In this document: piece after piece, positions 52,331 to 62,697 of the stretch
Numbering within the stretch: the stretch's first letter is position 1
How the letters are laid out: every line of letters begins with the position of its first letter
NCBI RefSeq assembly: GCF_013009075.1
Contig: NZ_CP053108.1
Location: 620,001-684,000, forward strand
Direction: 5' to 3'
DNA: 64,000 nt
From: Halomonas sp. TA22
Lineage (GTDB): Bacteria > Pseudomonadota > Gammaproteobacteria > Pseudomonadales > Halomonadaceae
Notes under the pieces: model-generated
What the model saw: the letters and a program-made list of their open reading frames with translations, nothing else
Database searches by the model: none
What the model was told of the DNA's origin: nothing
Made by a program: the position numbers and the translations under genes

Positions 52331-53821
52331 ATGCCGCTCACCGCTACCGTCCGCGTCACCCTCGGCCTGATCACCCTGGCGGTGGTCTGCCTGTTCTTCG
52401 GCGACTTTGAGATCAGCTCGCACGATCCCTGGCAAGAGCTCGGCCGGCTGTTCATGGGGCTGCTCCAGCCCAACTTCTCGAGCGTCGACTTCCTCGGCGA
52501 GGCGCTGCTGCGTACCGTGGCCTTCGCCTTCGTCGGCGTCGGGCTCGGTGCCGTTGCGGGCATGCTGCTGGCGCTGTGCTTCCAGCACTGGTGGGTGCGC
52601 ACCTTCTGCGCCTTCATCCGTGCCATTCATGAGCTGTTTTGGGCGCTGATCTTCCTGCAGAGCTTCGGGCTGCATCCGATCACCGGGGTACTGGCCATCG
52701 CCATCCCCTATGCCGGTATCTTCGCCAAGGTATACTCCGAGATCCTCGACGAGACCGATCCGCAACCGACACGCACCCTGCCATACAGGGTCGGACGCCT
52801 CTCGGCGCTGGTCTATGCCCGCATCAGCCAGGCCTGGCCGCATCTGGTCAGCTACACCGCCTACCGCCTGGAGTGCGGCCTGCGCTCAAGCGCCGTGCTT
52901 GGCTTCGTCGGCATGCCGACGCTGGGCTTTCACCTGGCCGGCGCCTTCGCCCAGGGTCACTACGGCACCGTGGGCGCGCTACTGCTGCTGTTCTACGCCC
53001 TGATCGCCACGCTCAGGTGGTGGGTACGCCCCAGGCTGCTGCCCCTCTACCTGCTCGCCGCCCCCTTCCTGCTGGGAACGGGTCTGCCGATCATGTGGAG
53101 CAACGTGACGCGCTTCTTCACCCACGACATCGTGCCCGCGCCGCTGCGTCGCGGCGACGGCCTCGAGGGGCTGATACCATGGCTGAACGAGCTGTTCGTC
53201 AATCAGGCACTGCCGGGGATCTGGAACACCCTGCTGCTGACCCAGATCGCGCTGGTACTTACCGGGGTGGTGGCAATGGCGCTGTTCCCGCTCATCTCTC
53301 ATCATTTCACGGGGCGCCACCTCACTGGAAGAGTGCGCGGCACTCTCGGGCATGGCGTGCTGGTGGTGATGCGCTCGACCCCGGAGTACCTGCTGGCCTT
53401 CATCCTGCTGCAGCTGTGGGGACCGTCGATGCTGCCGGCGGTGGTGGCACTGGCCCTGCACAACGGCGGCATCATCGGTCACCTGGTGGGGCGACGCAGC
53501 AATGAGATCGCCCTGCGTCAGGATGCCCCCAGCGGCATGGACCGCTACGCCTATGAGGTGGCGCCGCGCGTCTACGGTCCGTTCCTCGGCCTGCTCTTCT
53601 ACCGCTGGGAGATCATCATGCGCGAGACCGCCATTCTTGGCATTCTCGGCATCGCAACGCTTGGCTTCTACGTCGACAGCGCCATCCAGGAGATTCGCTT
53701 CGACCGCGCCATGGTACTGATCCTGATCACCGCCCTGCTCAACATCGGGGTGGATATCCTCGCCCGCCGCCTGCGCAACCGGCTACGCCTCAAGCACACC
53801 ATCAATCGCCAGAGCTGTTGA
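52331..53821 (+). CDS. Duplicated PhnE-type ABC transporter permease
   Basis: A 496-residue protein carrying two PhnE-like permease units in one chain, about residues 1-230 and 260-490, each with five or six helices. The first unit has FCAFIRAIHELFWALIFLQSFG and SSAVLGFVGMPTLGFHL; the second has RSTPEYLLAFILLQLWGPS and ETAILGILGIATLGFYVDSAI, which correspond. A tandem permease is typical of the putative selenate transporters. The ATG at 52331 lacks a clear ribosome site, and a five-codon mini-frame (ATG at 52315) spans the gap from the ATPase stop, so coupling may help. The gene ends within the remnant permease on the other strand. Confidence 0.9.
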   Translation: MPLTATVRVTLGLITLAVVCLFFGDFEISSHDPWQELGRLFMGLLQPNFSSVDFLGEALLRTVAFAFVGVGLGAVAGMLLALCFQHWWVRTFCAFIRAIHELFWALIFLQSFGLHPITGVLAIAIPYAGIFAKVYSEILDETDPQPTRTLPYRVGRLSALVYARISQAWPHLVSYTAYRLECGLRSSAVLGFVGMPTLGFHLAGAFAQGHYGTVGALLLLFYALIATLRWWVRPRLLPLYLLAAPFLLGTGLPIMWSNVTRFFTHDIVPAPLRRGDGLEGLIPWLNELFVNQALPGIWNTLLLTQIALVLTGVVAMALFPLISHHFTGRHLTGRVRGTLGHGVLVVMRSTPEYLLAFILLQLWGPSMLPAVVALALHNGGIIGHLVGRRSNEIALRQDAPSGMDRYAYEVAPRVYGPFLGLLFYRWEIIMRETAILGILGIATLGFYVDSAIQEIRFDRAMVLILITALLNIGVDILARRLRNRLRLKHTINRQSC

Positions 53822-54077
53822 TCTTGCGCTTCATCATGCTGTCGCTGTAGGCCGTGCCGTACTTGGCCCGGGACCAGGCATAGAGCGCAAACCCCAGCAG
53901 CATCCAGCCGATGAACATGGCCCACTCCACCGGGGCCAGCGATGCCGCAATGTGCCAGGGCATAGATCGCCCGCGAGCCGCCCACGTAGAAGGCGTTCCA
54001 GCTGGTCACGATACCGGCGACACCGGCGAGTATCATCAGCTTGCCGGCCCAGGGCGCCTGGAAGACGGCCTGCTTGA
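53802..54077 (-). pseudogene. Remnant of an APC-family amino acid permease
   Basis: Two reading frames on the minus strand give neighbouring pieces of an APC-superfamily permease: QAVFQAPWAGKLMILAGV and GIVTSWNAFYVGGSRAIYAL in one frame, then, after a frame change near 53955, APVEWAMFIGWMLLGFALYA and WSRAKYGTAYSDSMMKRKIN in another, ending at TGA 53802-53804. SWNAFYxGGSRxIYALA is a family signature. The N-terminal half and the helices normally between the two pieces are missing. The piece begins directly after the ilvD stop and its end overlaps the last 20 bases of the PhnE-type permease, so it is a deletion-decayed relic. Confidence 0.8.
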
Positions 54078-55775
54078 CTACTTATCGCCCACGGGCAGGT
54101 CCGTGACCGCACCGGTCGAGGCCGAGCTCACCGTTCTGGCGTACTTGGCCAGCACGCCTCGCGCATAGCGCGGCGCTGGCTGTTGCCAGGCTGCCCGGCG
54201 ACGCTCGAGTTCAGCATCATCGAGTTCGACGCTCAGTGTATCGAGCTGTGCATCGATGGTGATGGTATCGCCATCCTCGACCAGCGCCAGCGGTCCGCCA
54301 TCGAAGGCCTCCGGCGAGACGTGGCCGACCACGAAGCCATGGCTGCCACCGGAGAAGCGCCCATCGGTGATCAGTGCCACGTCGTTGCCTAGCCCGCGGC
54401 CCATGATCGCCGAGGTGGGCGTCAACATCTCGCGCATGCCAGGACCGCCCTTGGGCCCTTCGTAGCGGATCACCACCACATCACCGGCCACCACGGTGCC
54501 GTCGTTGATTCGCGCCTGGGCCTCCTCCTCGGAGCCGAACACGCGAGCGCTGCCACTGAAGCGGGTGCCCTCCTTGCCGGTGATCTTGGCCACCGCCCCT
54601 GCCGGGGCCAGATTGCCGAACAGGATGCGCAGGTGGCTCTCGGCCTTGATGGGCCTGTCCAGCGGAGCAATGATGCTCTGGTCATCCGGGTAGGGGGCCA
54701 CGTCGGCCAGGTTCTCGGCCAGCGTCCGGCCCGTGACCGTCAGGCAGTCGCCATGCAGCAGGCCGGCATCGAGCAGCATCTTCATCAGCGGCTGGATACC
54801 GCCGATCTCGACCAGCTCGCTCATCATGTAGTGACCGCTAGGGCGCAGGTCGGCGATCACCGGCACCCGCTTGCCGATCTCGGTGAAGTCCTCGAGGGAG
54901 AGCGGCACCCCGATGGTGCTGGCCATGGCGATCAAGTGCAGTACCGCGTTGGTCGAGCCGCCCAGCGCGATCACCACGGTGATGGCATTTTCGAAGGCTT
55001 CGCGTGTCATGATGTCGGAGGGCTTGATGTCGCGCTCGAGCAGCTCAAGCACCGCAGCGCCAGCGGCACGGCTGTCGACACGCTTCTCCATCGACACGGC
55101 ATTCTGCGCCGAACTGCCCGGCAGGCTCATGCCCATCGCCTCGATCGCCGAGGCCATGGTATTGGCGGTATACATGCCACCGCACGAACCGGCGCCGGGA
55201 ATGGCCGTCTCCTCGATCTGCTTGACCTCGATCAGATCGAGATCGCCGCGGCTATAGGCGCCCATCGCCTCGAACACCGAGACGATATCGGTGTGGTTGG
55301 CACCGGGCAGGATGGTGCCGCCATAGACGAAAATGCTGGGACGATTGAGGCGTGCCAGCCCCATCAGGCAGCCTGGCATGTTCTTGTCACAGCCACCGAT
55401 CGCCACCAGGCCATCGAATCCTTCGCAGCCGGCCACCGTCTCGATCGAGTCGGCGATCACCTCCCGCGACACCAGCGAGTACTTCATCCCCTCGGTACCG
55501 TTGGCGATGCCGTCGGAGATGGTGATGGTATTGAAGATCAGCCCCTTGCCGCCAGCCGAGTCGGCGCCTGCGCACGCTTCCCGGGCCAGCTCGTCGATAT
55601 GGCTGTTGCAGGGGGTGACCTGGCTCCAGGTCGAGGCGATGCCCACCTGCGGCTTGGTAAAGTCCTCGTCCGTGAACCCCACCGCGCGCAACATGGCACG
55701 ACCGGCGGATTTTCCTACCCCATCCACCACCGGTGCCGAGTGGCGGCGGCGCGAGTCCTGTGGCTTGTCGCTCAT
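54078..55775 (-). CDS. ilvD: Dihydroxy-acid dehydratase
   Basis: A 565-residue iron-sulfur enzyme. Cluster cysteines are in [28 protein letters not shown] and [16 protein letters not shown]; the C-terminal base region is [25 protein letters not shown] and [12 protein letters not shown] mark it as true IlvD, which makes 2-oxoisovalerate and 2-oxo-3-methylvalerate for valine and isoleucine synthesis, rather than a sugar acid dehydratase like the relative at 26869. At 565 residues it is of the shorter (2Fe-2S) group. AAGGGAG precedes the ATG. It stands alone. Confidence 0.93.
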   Translation of the reverse strand: MSDKPQDSRRRHSAPVVDGVGKSAGRAMLRAVGFTDEDFTKPQVGIASTWSQVTPCNSHIDELAREACAGADSAGGKGLIFNTITISDGIANGTEGMKYSLVSREVIADSIETVAGCEGFDGLVAIGGCDKNMPGCLMGLARLNRPSIFVYGGTILPGANHTDIVSVFEAMGAYSRGDLDLIEVKQIEETAIPGAGSCGGMYTANTMASAIEAMGMSLPGSSAQNAVSMEKRVDSRAAGAAVLELLERDIKPSDIMTREAFENAITVVIALGGSTNAVLHLIAMASTIGVPLSLEDFTEIGKRVPVIADLRPSGHYMMSELVEIGGIQPLMKMLLDAGLLHGDCLTVTGRTLAENLADVAPYPDDQSIIAPLDRPIKAESHLRILFGNLAPAGAVAKITGKEGTRFSGSARVFGSEEEAQARINDGTVVAGDVVVIRYEGPKGGPGMREMLTPTSAIMGRGLGNDVALITDGRFSGGSHGFVVGHVSPEAFDGGPLALVEDGDTITIDAQLDTLSVELDDAELERRRAAWQQPAPRYARGVLAKYARTVSSASTGAVTDLPVGDK

Positions 55776-55892
55776 GCATTGGCTCCCTTGCCATGATCCA
55801 TCGAATCGATCTGTTGATAGTGGGACTTGCTTCCATTAGTGCATCGGCATGATACTCGTCGATAACAATACCTATCCTCACGAGACATCACC

Positions 55893-56585
55893 ATGTCTTA
55901 TCAAGAAGCTCATGAGCACGCCAAGTGCCGGTTGCATGCCATCTTCACGGATCCCTACTCCGCCTTCGACAATGATGTACTCGAACGAAAGCTTCACCTC
56001 GATATCACCCTCAAGACGCTGCTCGAACTTCCGCTGACGAATGGCCGGCTACGGCTCCAGGTGATCCACGGGTGGGAAAACGGGGCATTCGATCCTGGCG
56101 CCCTGCAGCACAGCGAACATCCGGTCTCAGGACTTGACGACATCCATGAGGTGACCGCCCGCTACAAGGGGGCATTCGAACGCAGCGAACCGCTGCCGGA
56201 CGACGGCGGCTCGCTGCTCTCCGAGGCGCGCGACGAGGCGATCGCCCAGGCCAGGCGGCATGGCCAGGCGGTCGATGCCGAGACCCGCGAGAATCCCGCA
56301 CGCTGGCCGGCCTTCGAGAAGGGACTGACCCTCTATACACTGTTCAAGGTCTATCACCGCCTGACCTACGGCGAGGATGAAAGCTATCGCTCCATCCTGT
56401 GCGAGATGCCGGAGGGACAGCGCGAAATCCATGAGTTTCATCTCGAGGAGTGCGAGTTCGCGCTGTGCGTGCCGTCCGATACGGCAGATGCCGAAACTGC
56501 CGAGGAGTCGCTGCTCATCCTTCACGAGAGCCAGCTCGAGCCGATGATCGCGCTCCTCGACAAGCACCTGGGCGCTGGCCGTTAA
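55893..56585 (+). CDS. Uncharacterised 230-residue protein
   Basis: I do not recognise this protein. It is soluble and acidic, without signal peptide or membrane helix, and appears two-part: a first half with strand-like stretches (LHLDITLKTLLELPLTNGRLRLQVIHGWENGAF) and a helical middle (ALLSEARDEAIAQARRHGQAVDAE), then HEFHLEECEFALCVPSDTAD and a helical end (LLILHESQLEPMIALLDKHLG). Start ATG 55893 follows GAGACATCACC, a weak site. The stop overlaps the stop of the convergent AhpD-like gene (TTAA shared). Codon usage fits its neighbours, and the frame is long and unbroken, so it is very probably real. Confidence 0.75.
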   Translation: MSYQEAHEHAKCRLHAIFTDPYSAFDNDVLERKLHLDITLKTLLELPLTNGRLRLQVIHGWENGAFDPGALQHSEHPVSGLDDIHEVTARYKGAFERSEPLPDDGGSLLSEARDEAIAQARRHGQAVDAETRENPARWPAFEKGLTLYTLFKVYHRLTYGEDESYRSILCEMPEGQREIHEFHLEECEFALCVPSDTADAETAEESLLILHESQLEPMIALLDKHLGAGR

Positions 56586-57178
56586 CCAACGCTCCCCTTC
56601 TTTGGCACGCGCCCCATCAGGTAGAACTCGGCATTGGGCGGCGTGCCGGCAAGCGTCACCAGGCGATTCGACATCCCGAAGAAGCCGGCCACCGCGCCGA
56701 TGTCCCAGATGTCGTCAAGCGTAAAGCCTGCCTCGAACAGGCGATGCTGCCAGGCGTCGGTCAGTTCGCCAAGCTCGATCCCCACATAGAGCGCGAAGTC
56801 GAGCATCACCCGATGACGCTCGCTGATCGGTGCGGCGCGATGGTTGATCGCCACCTGATCGGCAAGCAGTGCATCCTTGCTGTAGAGACGCACCAGCGCG
56901 CCGTGGGCCACCACGCAGTAGAGGCAGCGATTGCGCGCGCTGGTGGCGACCACGATCATCTCCTTCTCGGCCTTGGTCAGGGTGTCCGACTCACGCTCCA
57001 TGAGGGCGTCGTGATAGGCGAAGAAGGCGCGAAACTCGTCCGGCCGATGGGACAGCATCAAGAACACGTTGGGCACGAAGCCGGCCTTCTCCTGCACCGC
57101 CAGAATCGCGTCGCGAATGTCGGCGGGCAGCGCCTGGAGCGTCTCGGGAATCGGAAAGCGACTGAGGGAGGGGGTCAT
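56582..57178 (-). CDS. Peroxidase-related AhpD-like protein
   Basis: A 198-residue protein of the carboxymuconolactone decarboxylase/AhpD superfamily. The redox motif is Cys85-Cys88-His92 in RNRCLYCVVAHG, the AhpD arrangement, so a thiol peroxidase-like activity is likely. GFVPNVFLMLSHRPDEF and FTLDDIWDIGAVAGFFGMSNRL are common to the subfamily called peroxidase-related enzymes. The ATG at 57178 has GAGGAG eight bases upstream. It follows the MmsA-type gene by 10 bases on the same strand, so the two form an operon; the physiological substrate is unknown. Confidence 0.9.
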   Translation of the reverse strand: MTPSLSRFPIPETLQALPADIRDAILAVQEKAGFVPNVFLMLSHRPDEFRAFFAYHDALMERESDTLTKAEKEMIVVATSARNRCLYCVVAHGALVRLYSKDALLADQVAINHRAAPISERHRVMLDFALYVGIELGELTDAWQHRLFEAGFTLDDIWDIGAVAGFFGMSNRLVTLAGTPPNAEFYLMGRVPKKGSVG

Positions 57179-57188
57179 GGCGCTCTCC

Positions 57189-58688
<1,500 letters not shown>

Positions 58689-58842
58689 GACCTGGCGCTC
58701 CTGTTGTGTTTGTTAAGTTCGCGCCTGTGCGGCACGTTATTAGACTTTATGTGCATATCTACACAAACATCGTATTAGATAGTGCGGTTTTTAGTGTGGG
58801 CGCAGATGGATTGACAGACAACGGGCAGCGAAGCACATTGCT

Positions 58843-58856
58843 TGTGCATTAGCACA
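58843..58856. promoter_or_regulatory. Short dyad, candidate LysR site
   Basis: TGTGC-ATTA-GCACA is a perfect 5-bp inverted repeat close to T-N11-A form, 32 bases before the LysR ATG in the 199-base space shared with mmsA. LysR proteins usually bind such a site to regulate themselves and the divergent gene. Confidence 0.35.
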
Positions 58857-58887
58857 CAAAGACAATGGCAGACTCGGCAGGTTATCC

Positions 58888-59832
58888 ATGCTCGATTGGC
58901 AGGACATTCAGGTCTTTCTGGAGGTGGCGCGCAGCCAGCGGCTGACCGATGCCGCACGCCGTCTGGGACTCGATCACTCGACGCTGTCGCGGCGTACCCG
59001 GCGCTTCGAGCAGAAGCTCAATACCCAGCTGTTCGAGCGCAGCACGCATGGCTACCAGTTGACCGACGCCGGCCAGCGGCTACTTGCGCATGCCGAGGAG
59101 ATGGCGCGCCACGCCATCGAGGCGGGCGAAAGCCTCAGCGACCAGAACCACCGCATCGGTGGACAGATTCGCCTCGGTGTCACCGAGGGCTTCGGCACCT
59201 GGGTGATTGCCCCGCTGCTGGCGGCGTTCTGCGACCGTTACCCAGGCATCACCATCGACCTGCTGGCGCTGCCCCGCGTCGTCAACCTGAGCCGCCACGA
59301 GGCTGATCTGGCGATCACCGTGGAGCGCCCCAGCAGCGCCGGCCTGGTGATCTCGCGGCTCTGCGACTATCGCCTGCGACTGTATGGCAGCCAGGCGTAC
59401 CTGACCCGCCACGGCACTCCCGCCGCCCTATCGGCGCTGAGCCATCACCGGCTGATCGGCTACATCGACGATCTGATCTTCAGCGACCAGCTCAATTACC
59501 TCGCCCCGCTGCTGGATCCGCTGCTAGACGCGGGGCTGTCCGGAGCGCCCCACTTCAGCATCCGCAGCACCAGCGTCACCACCCAGCATACCGCCGCTCT
59601 GCATGGCGCCGGGCTTGCAGTGCTGCCCTGCTTCATGGCCAGTGGCTCGCAAGCGCTGCATGAGGTGCTCGGCGACGAGATCGACATCACCCGTCAGTTC
59701 TGGATCACCGCGCGCCAGGAGCAGCGCCGCCTGGCGCGGGTACGCCTGCTGTGGGAGTTCCTGCGCAAGGCGATCGAGGAGAACGCGCCCTTCCTGATGG
59801 GCGAGACGGAGACGCTGGCCATGCCCGGATGA
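58888..59832 (+). CDS. LysR-family regulator
   Basis: A 314-residue regulator with helix-turn-helix at residues about 3-60 (LEVARSQRLTDAARRLGLDHSTLSRRTRRF region) and a full effector domain (GQIRLGVTEGFGTWVIAPLL, VVNLSRHEADLAITVERPS). The recognition helix DHSTLSRRTRRFEQ is close to that of AceR/DhcR-type and mmsR-like LysR proteins near aldehyde dehydrogenases. Position divergent from mmsA predicts control of the mmsA operon. The stop is 20 bases from the stop of the convergent selO gene. Confidence 0.92.
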   Translation: MLDWQDIQVFLEVARSQRLTDAARRLGLDHSTLSRRTRRFEQKLNTQLFERSTHGYQLTDAGQRLLAHAEEMARHAIEAGESLSDQNHRIGGQIRLGVTEGFGTWVIAPLLAAFCDRYPGITIDLLALPRVVNLSRHEADLAITVERPSSAGLVISRLCDYRLRLYGSQAYLTRHGTPAALSALSHHRLIGYIDDLIFSDQLNYLAPLLDPLLDAGLSGAPHFSIRSTSVTTQHTAALHGAGLAVLPCFMASGSQALHEVLGDEIDITRQFWITARQEQRRLARVRLLWEFLRKAIEENAPFLMGETETLAMPG

Positions 59833-59852
59833 GACTGATTCGGCGGGCAGTA

Positions 59853-61343
59853 TCAGGTCCCGCAGAAGGTGCGAAAGACCTGTTCGCTTGGCGCTGCCGG
59901 CAGCGTATAGGCCTCGCGACCCGGCTGCTCCTCGAAGGGCGTGGCGAGTACCTCGTGCAGTGCCTCGAAAGGCGCAAAGTCACCCTCGGCGGCGGCGGCC
60001 AGCGCCTCCTCGACACGATGGTTGCGTGGGATATAGAGCGGATTGACGCCACGCATGCGCTGGGCGATCGCCTCGCGCCCTACCGCCTCCCTGGCCAGCC
60101 GCTCGCGCCACTGCTCGAGCCACGCCTCGATAGGCTCGCGCCGCTCGAACAGTTCCAGTAGCGCTTGTGGTGTCTCGACGGTTTCGGCAGCGTTGCACAG
60201 CTCGCGAAAGCACAGCGTGAAGTCGGCACGCCCGGCCTGCATCGCCTCGTGCAGCGACTCGATGAGCGCCTTGTCGCCGGGCTCTTCTCGCGCAAGCCCA
60301 AGCTTGGCCCGCATCACACCAAACCATTGCGTCTCGTACTGCTCGGGAAAGGCCTCAATCACAGCCGTTGCCTGCTCGATGGCGCGCTCCTGCTCGTCAT
60401 CGATCAACGGCAGTAGGGTCTCCGCCAGCCGCGCCATGTTCCACTGGGCGATTCGGGGTTGGTTGGCGTAGGCATAACGTCCCCCCTCATCGATGGAGCT
60501 GAATACCGTCTGCGGGTTGTAGGACTCCATGAAGGCGCAGGGACCGAAGTCGATGGTCTCGCCGGAGATCGCCGAATTGTCGGTATTCATCACGCCATGG
60601 ATGAAGCCCAGCCCCATCCATTGGGCGATCAGCGCGGCCTGGCGGGCCTGGACGACCTCCAGCAGCGCCAGGTAGCGCTCGCCTTCGGGACGCGAGAGCA
60701 GCTCGCTACTGGCCAGTTCCGGATAGTGGCGCTCGATGGCATGATCGGCCAGCGTGCGCAGCCCGTCGCTATCCCCACGCGCAGCAAGATACTGAAAGGT
60801 GCCGACCCGGATATGGCTCGAGGCGACCCGCGTGAGAACGCCGCCGGGCTCCATGCCACGCCGCATGACCCGCTCGCCGGTGGTCACTGCGGCCAGGGCG
60901 CGCGTCGCGGGCACACCCAGGATGTGCATCGCCTCGCTGACAAGGTACTCGCGCAGCACCGGCCCCAGCGGTGAGCGGCCATCCCCTCCGCGCGAGAAGG
61001 GCGTGCGCCCGGCGCCCTTGAGCTGGATGTCGCGCAGCCGCCCCTCGCGATCAGTCACTTCGCCAAGCAGCACGGCGCGACCGTCGCCCAGCCGTGGCGA
61101 GAAGCCGCCGAACTGATGGCCGGCGTAGGCCATGGCCAGGGGCCTCGCTCCCGGGGGCACTGCATTGCCAGAGAACCAGGCGGTGGCCTGCGCCTCGTCG
61201 AACGCCTCGAGCTCAAACCCCAGCGCCTCGGCGAGCGGGCGGTTGAAGGCCACCAAGGTCGGCGCCTTGACCGGCACGGGATCGAAGCGCTCGTAGAAGC
61301 GCTCCGGCAAATGGGCATAACGCAAGGAAAAATCGGGAAACAT
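59853..61343 (-). CDS. selO: Protein adenylyltransferase SelO (YdiU)
   Basis: A 496-residue pseudokinase-fold enzyme. MAYAGHQFGGFSPRLGDGRAV, LKGAGRTPFSRGGDGRSP, and HGVMNTDNSAISGETIDFGPCAF are the family hallmarks, the last holding the catalytic-loop Asn and the DFG Asp. SelO transfers AMP to Ser, Thr or Tyr of target proteins and responds to oxidative stress. The C-terminus is FRTFCGT: the Cys is third from the end, the position held by selenocysteine in animal SelO, so this is the Cys form. The start has GGAGAGACG upstream. Gene stands alone. Confidence 0.95.
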   Translation of the reverse strand: MFPDFSLRYAHLPERFYERFDPVPVKAPTLVAFNRPLAEALGFELEAFDEAQATAWFSGNAVPPGARPLAMAYAGHQFGGFSPRLGDGRAVLLGEVTDREGRLRDIQLKGAGRTPFSRGGDGRSPLGPVLREYLVSEAMHILGVPATRALAAVTTGERVMRRGMEPGGVLTRVASSHIRVGTFQYLAARGDSDGLRTLADHAIERHYPELASSELLSRPEGERYLALLEVVQARQAALIAQWMGLGFIHGVMNTDNSAISGETIDFGPCAFMESYNPQTVFSSIDEGGRYAYANQPRIAQWNMARLAETLLPLIDDEQERAIEQATAVIEAFPEQYETQWFGVMRAKLGLAREEPGDKALIESLHEAMQAGRADFTLCFRELCNAAETVETPQALLELFERREPIEAWLEQWRERLAREAVGREAIAQRMRGVNPLYIPRNHRVEEALAAAAEGDFAPFEALHEVLATPFEEQPGREAYTLPAAPSEQVFRTFCGT

Positions 61344-61447
61344 CGTCTCTCCGGAGGCACTTGGCCTCGTTCGATGAATGATTTGCCTGTCACCATTACG
61401 GTTCAGGGTAGATCATGCGGGTCATGGTGGCCCGCGCCACGCCAGGG

Positions 61448-62608
61448 CTAGAAGTCGTATTTCACCATCCCCTGCAGGCGAGCCGCGGAGCCATCCTGGC
61501 CGTCGACCTGAGAGCGGGCATGGTACCCCGCCTCGAGACCGTAGGAGAGATTGCCCCGCGAGGACCAGATGTAATTGAGAAAGACGCTCTGGTACTCATC
61601 GCTATCCGACGCCTCGACATCGCCGTTGGCGTAGGCCCTGTCGAGGTCGGCGCGCACGATGCCGTAGCCGAAGCTGACATCCCCCGGCCCGACCTCGACA
61701 CTGAGACTCGCCCCGCCACCGGTGGCGCGGATGGTGCGCAAGCGTCCCTGGTCGTCGACGTAACCGGGGTCGGCGGGATTGAGATAGAGATAGCTGCCGA
61801 CACCATCGCCGTGGGTGACCGAGCCACGCAGCGTGACCCGCTCCGTCAATGACTTGCTCGCTTCGAAGGTCACCCCCCAGCCGATCGTACTGTCGTCGCT
61901 CCAGGCGGCGTTCTCGACATCCATGCCCGCCGAATCGTACTCGAGGTAGCGCAGCACGCCGGCCAGCGCATAGTTGAAGTCGCCATCGTCGGTCTCGTAG
62001 CGCAGGGTCAGGTCGGGGTAACGCCGCCGATCGGCGCCGTCTGCGGCGATGTCCCCGCCCACCTGGCCATTGCCCGTACCACGCGCGTCCTCCAGGGAGG
62101 CCGAGAAAGGTCCGGTCGTGTAGCGAAGCTGCAGCTGGCGATCATTATCTTGACTAGGTAGAGCATTGATGTCGATGGAGGGAAAGGCACTGAGGTTGTT
62201 GCCAAAATTACTCCAGGTCTGACCGATGAGAATGCCGTTCCACTCGCCATAGAGATGGCGCAGGCGCAGTCCTCCGCCCCTGCCGTGCAGGAAGTCGGCC
62301 TCGATCATGGTCTCGAGTTCACTGTCCGCTAGCGGCGTCGAGATGGAGACACCGAAGCGGCTCTCGTAACCATGGATACGCGTATGGCCATCCTCGCCCT
62401 CGTCATCCACACGAATGCTCTCACGGTCGATGGTATTGCCCAGGTCGGCATCCAGATCGCGGATCACGTCGAGCTTGAGGTAGCCCTCAAGACCTATCGT
62501 CGTGTTGCCCACCTCGCGCTCCAGTGCGCTTGAGGAGGCGGTAACCAGCAGGGCTAGGGCGCCGCCGGAGAGTAGCGTGGCCTGCTTGAGGGGATGAGGA
62601 CATGTCAT
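61448..62608 (-). CDS. DcaP-like trimeric outer membrane porin
   Basis: A 386-residue porin. A signal peptide (LKQATLLSGGALALLVTASSSA) is followed by a beta-rich body with NTTIGLEGYLKLDVIRDLD, RLRHLYGEWNGILIGQTWSNF and NFGNNLSAFPSIDINA-type segments, which are family markers, and the chain ends in Phe, as OmpA/porin barrels do. DcaP proteins of Acinetobacter take up dicarboxylates and small acids. The ATG at 62608 has AAGGA seven bases upstream; GTG 62626 is the alternative. It lies 89 bases after a TRAP large permease gene on the same strand, so the pair may serve the same organic acid. Confidence 0.88.
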   Translation of the reverse strand: MTCPHPLKQATLLSGGALALLVTASSSALEREVGNTTIGLEGYLKLDVIRDLDADLGNTIDRESIRVDDEGEDGHTRIHGYESRFGVSISTPLADSELETMIEADFLHGRGGGLRLRHLYGEWNGILIGQTWSNFGNNLSAFPSIDINALPSQDNDRQLQLRYTTGPFSASLEDARGTGNGQVGGDIAADGADRRRYPDLTLRYETDDGDFNYALAGVLRYLEYDSAGMDVENAAWSDDSTIGWGVTFEASKSLTERVTLRGSVTHGDGVGSYLYLNPADPGYVDDQGRLRTIRATGGGASLSVEVGPGDVSFGYGIVRADLDRAYANGDVEASDSDEYQSVFLNYIWSSRGNLSYGLEAGYHARSQVDGQDGSAARLQGMVKYDF

Positions 62609-62697
62609 TGGCCATTCCTTTGGCACTCATGCGAGAGGCGATGAAGTGTTTGGCACGGATACAGATGAGCGTAGGACATATCCGCGGACTCGGGCAT

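Noticed and set aside
53668-54036. A 122-codon minus-strand frame overlapping the permease remnant
   Set aside because: Only its first 30 residues match an APC permease; the rest is out of frame. Better described as a pseudogene.
54633-55796. A 387-codon frame antisense to ilvD
   Set aside because: Shadow of ilvD, which has intact cluster cysteines in the other frame.
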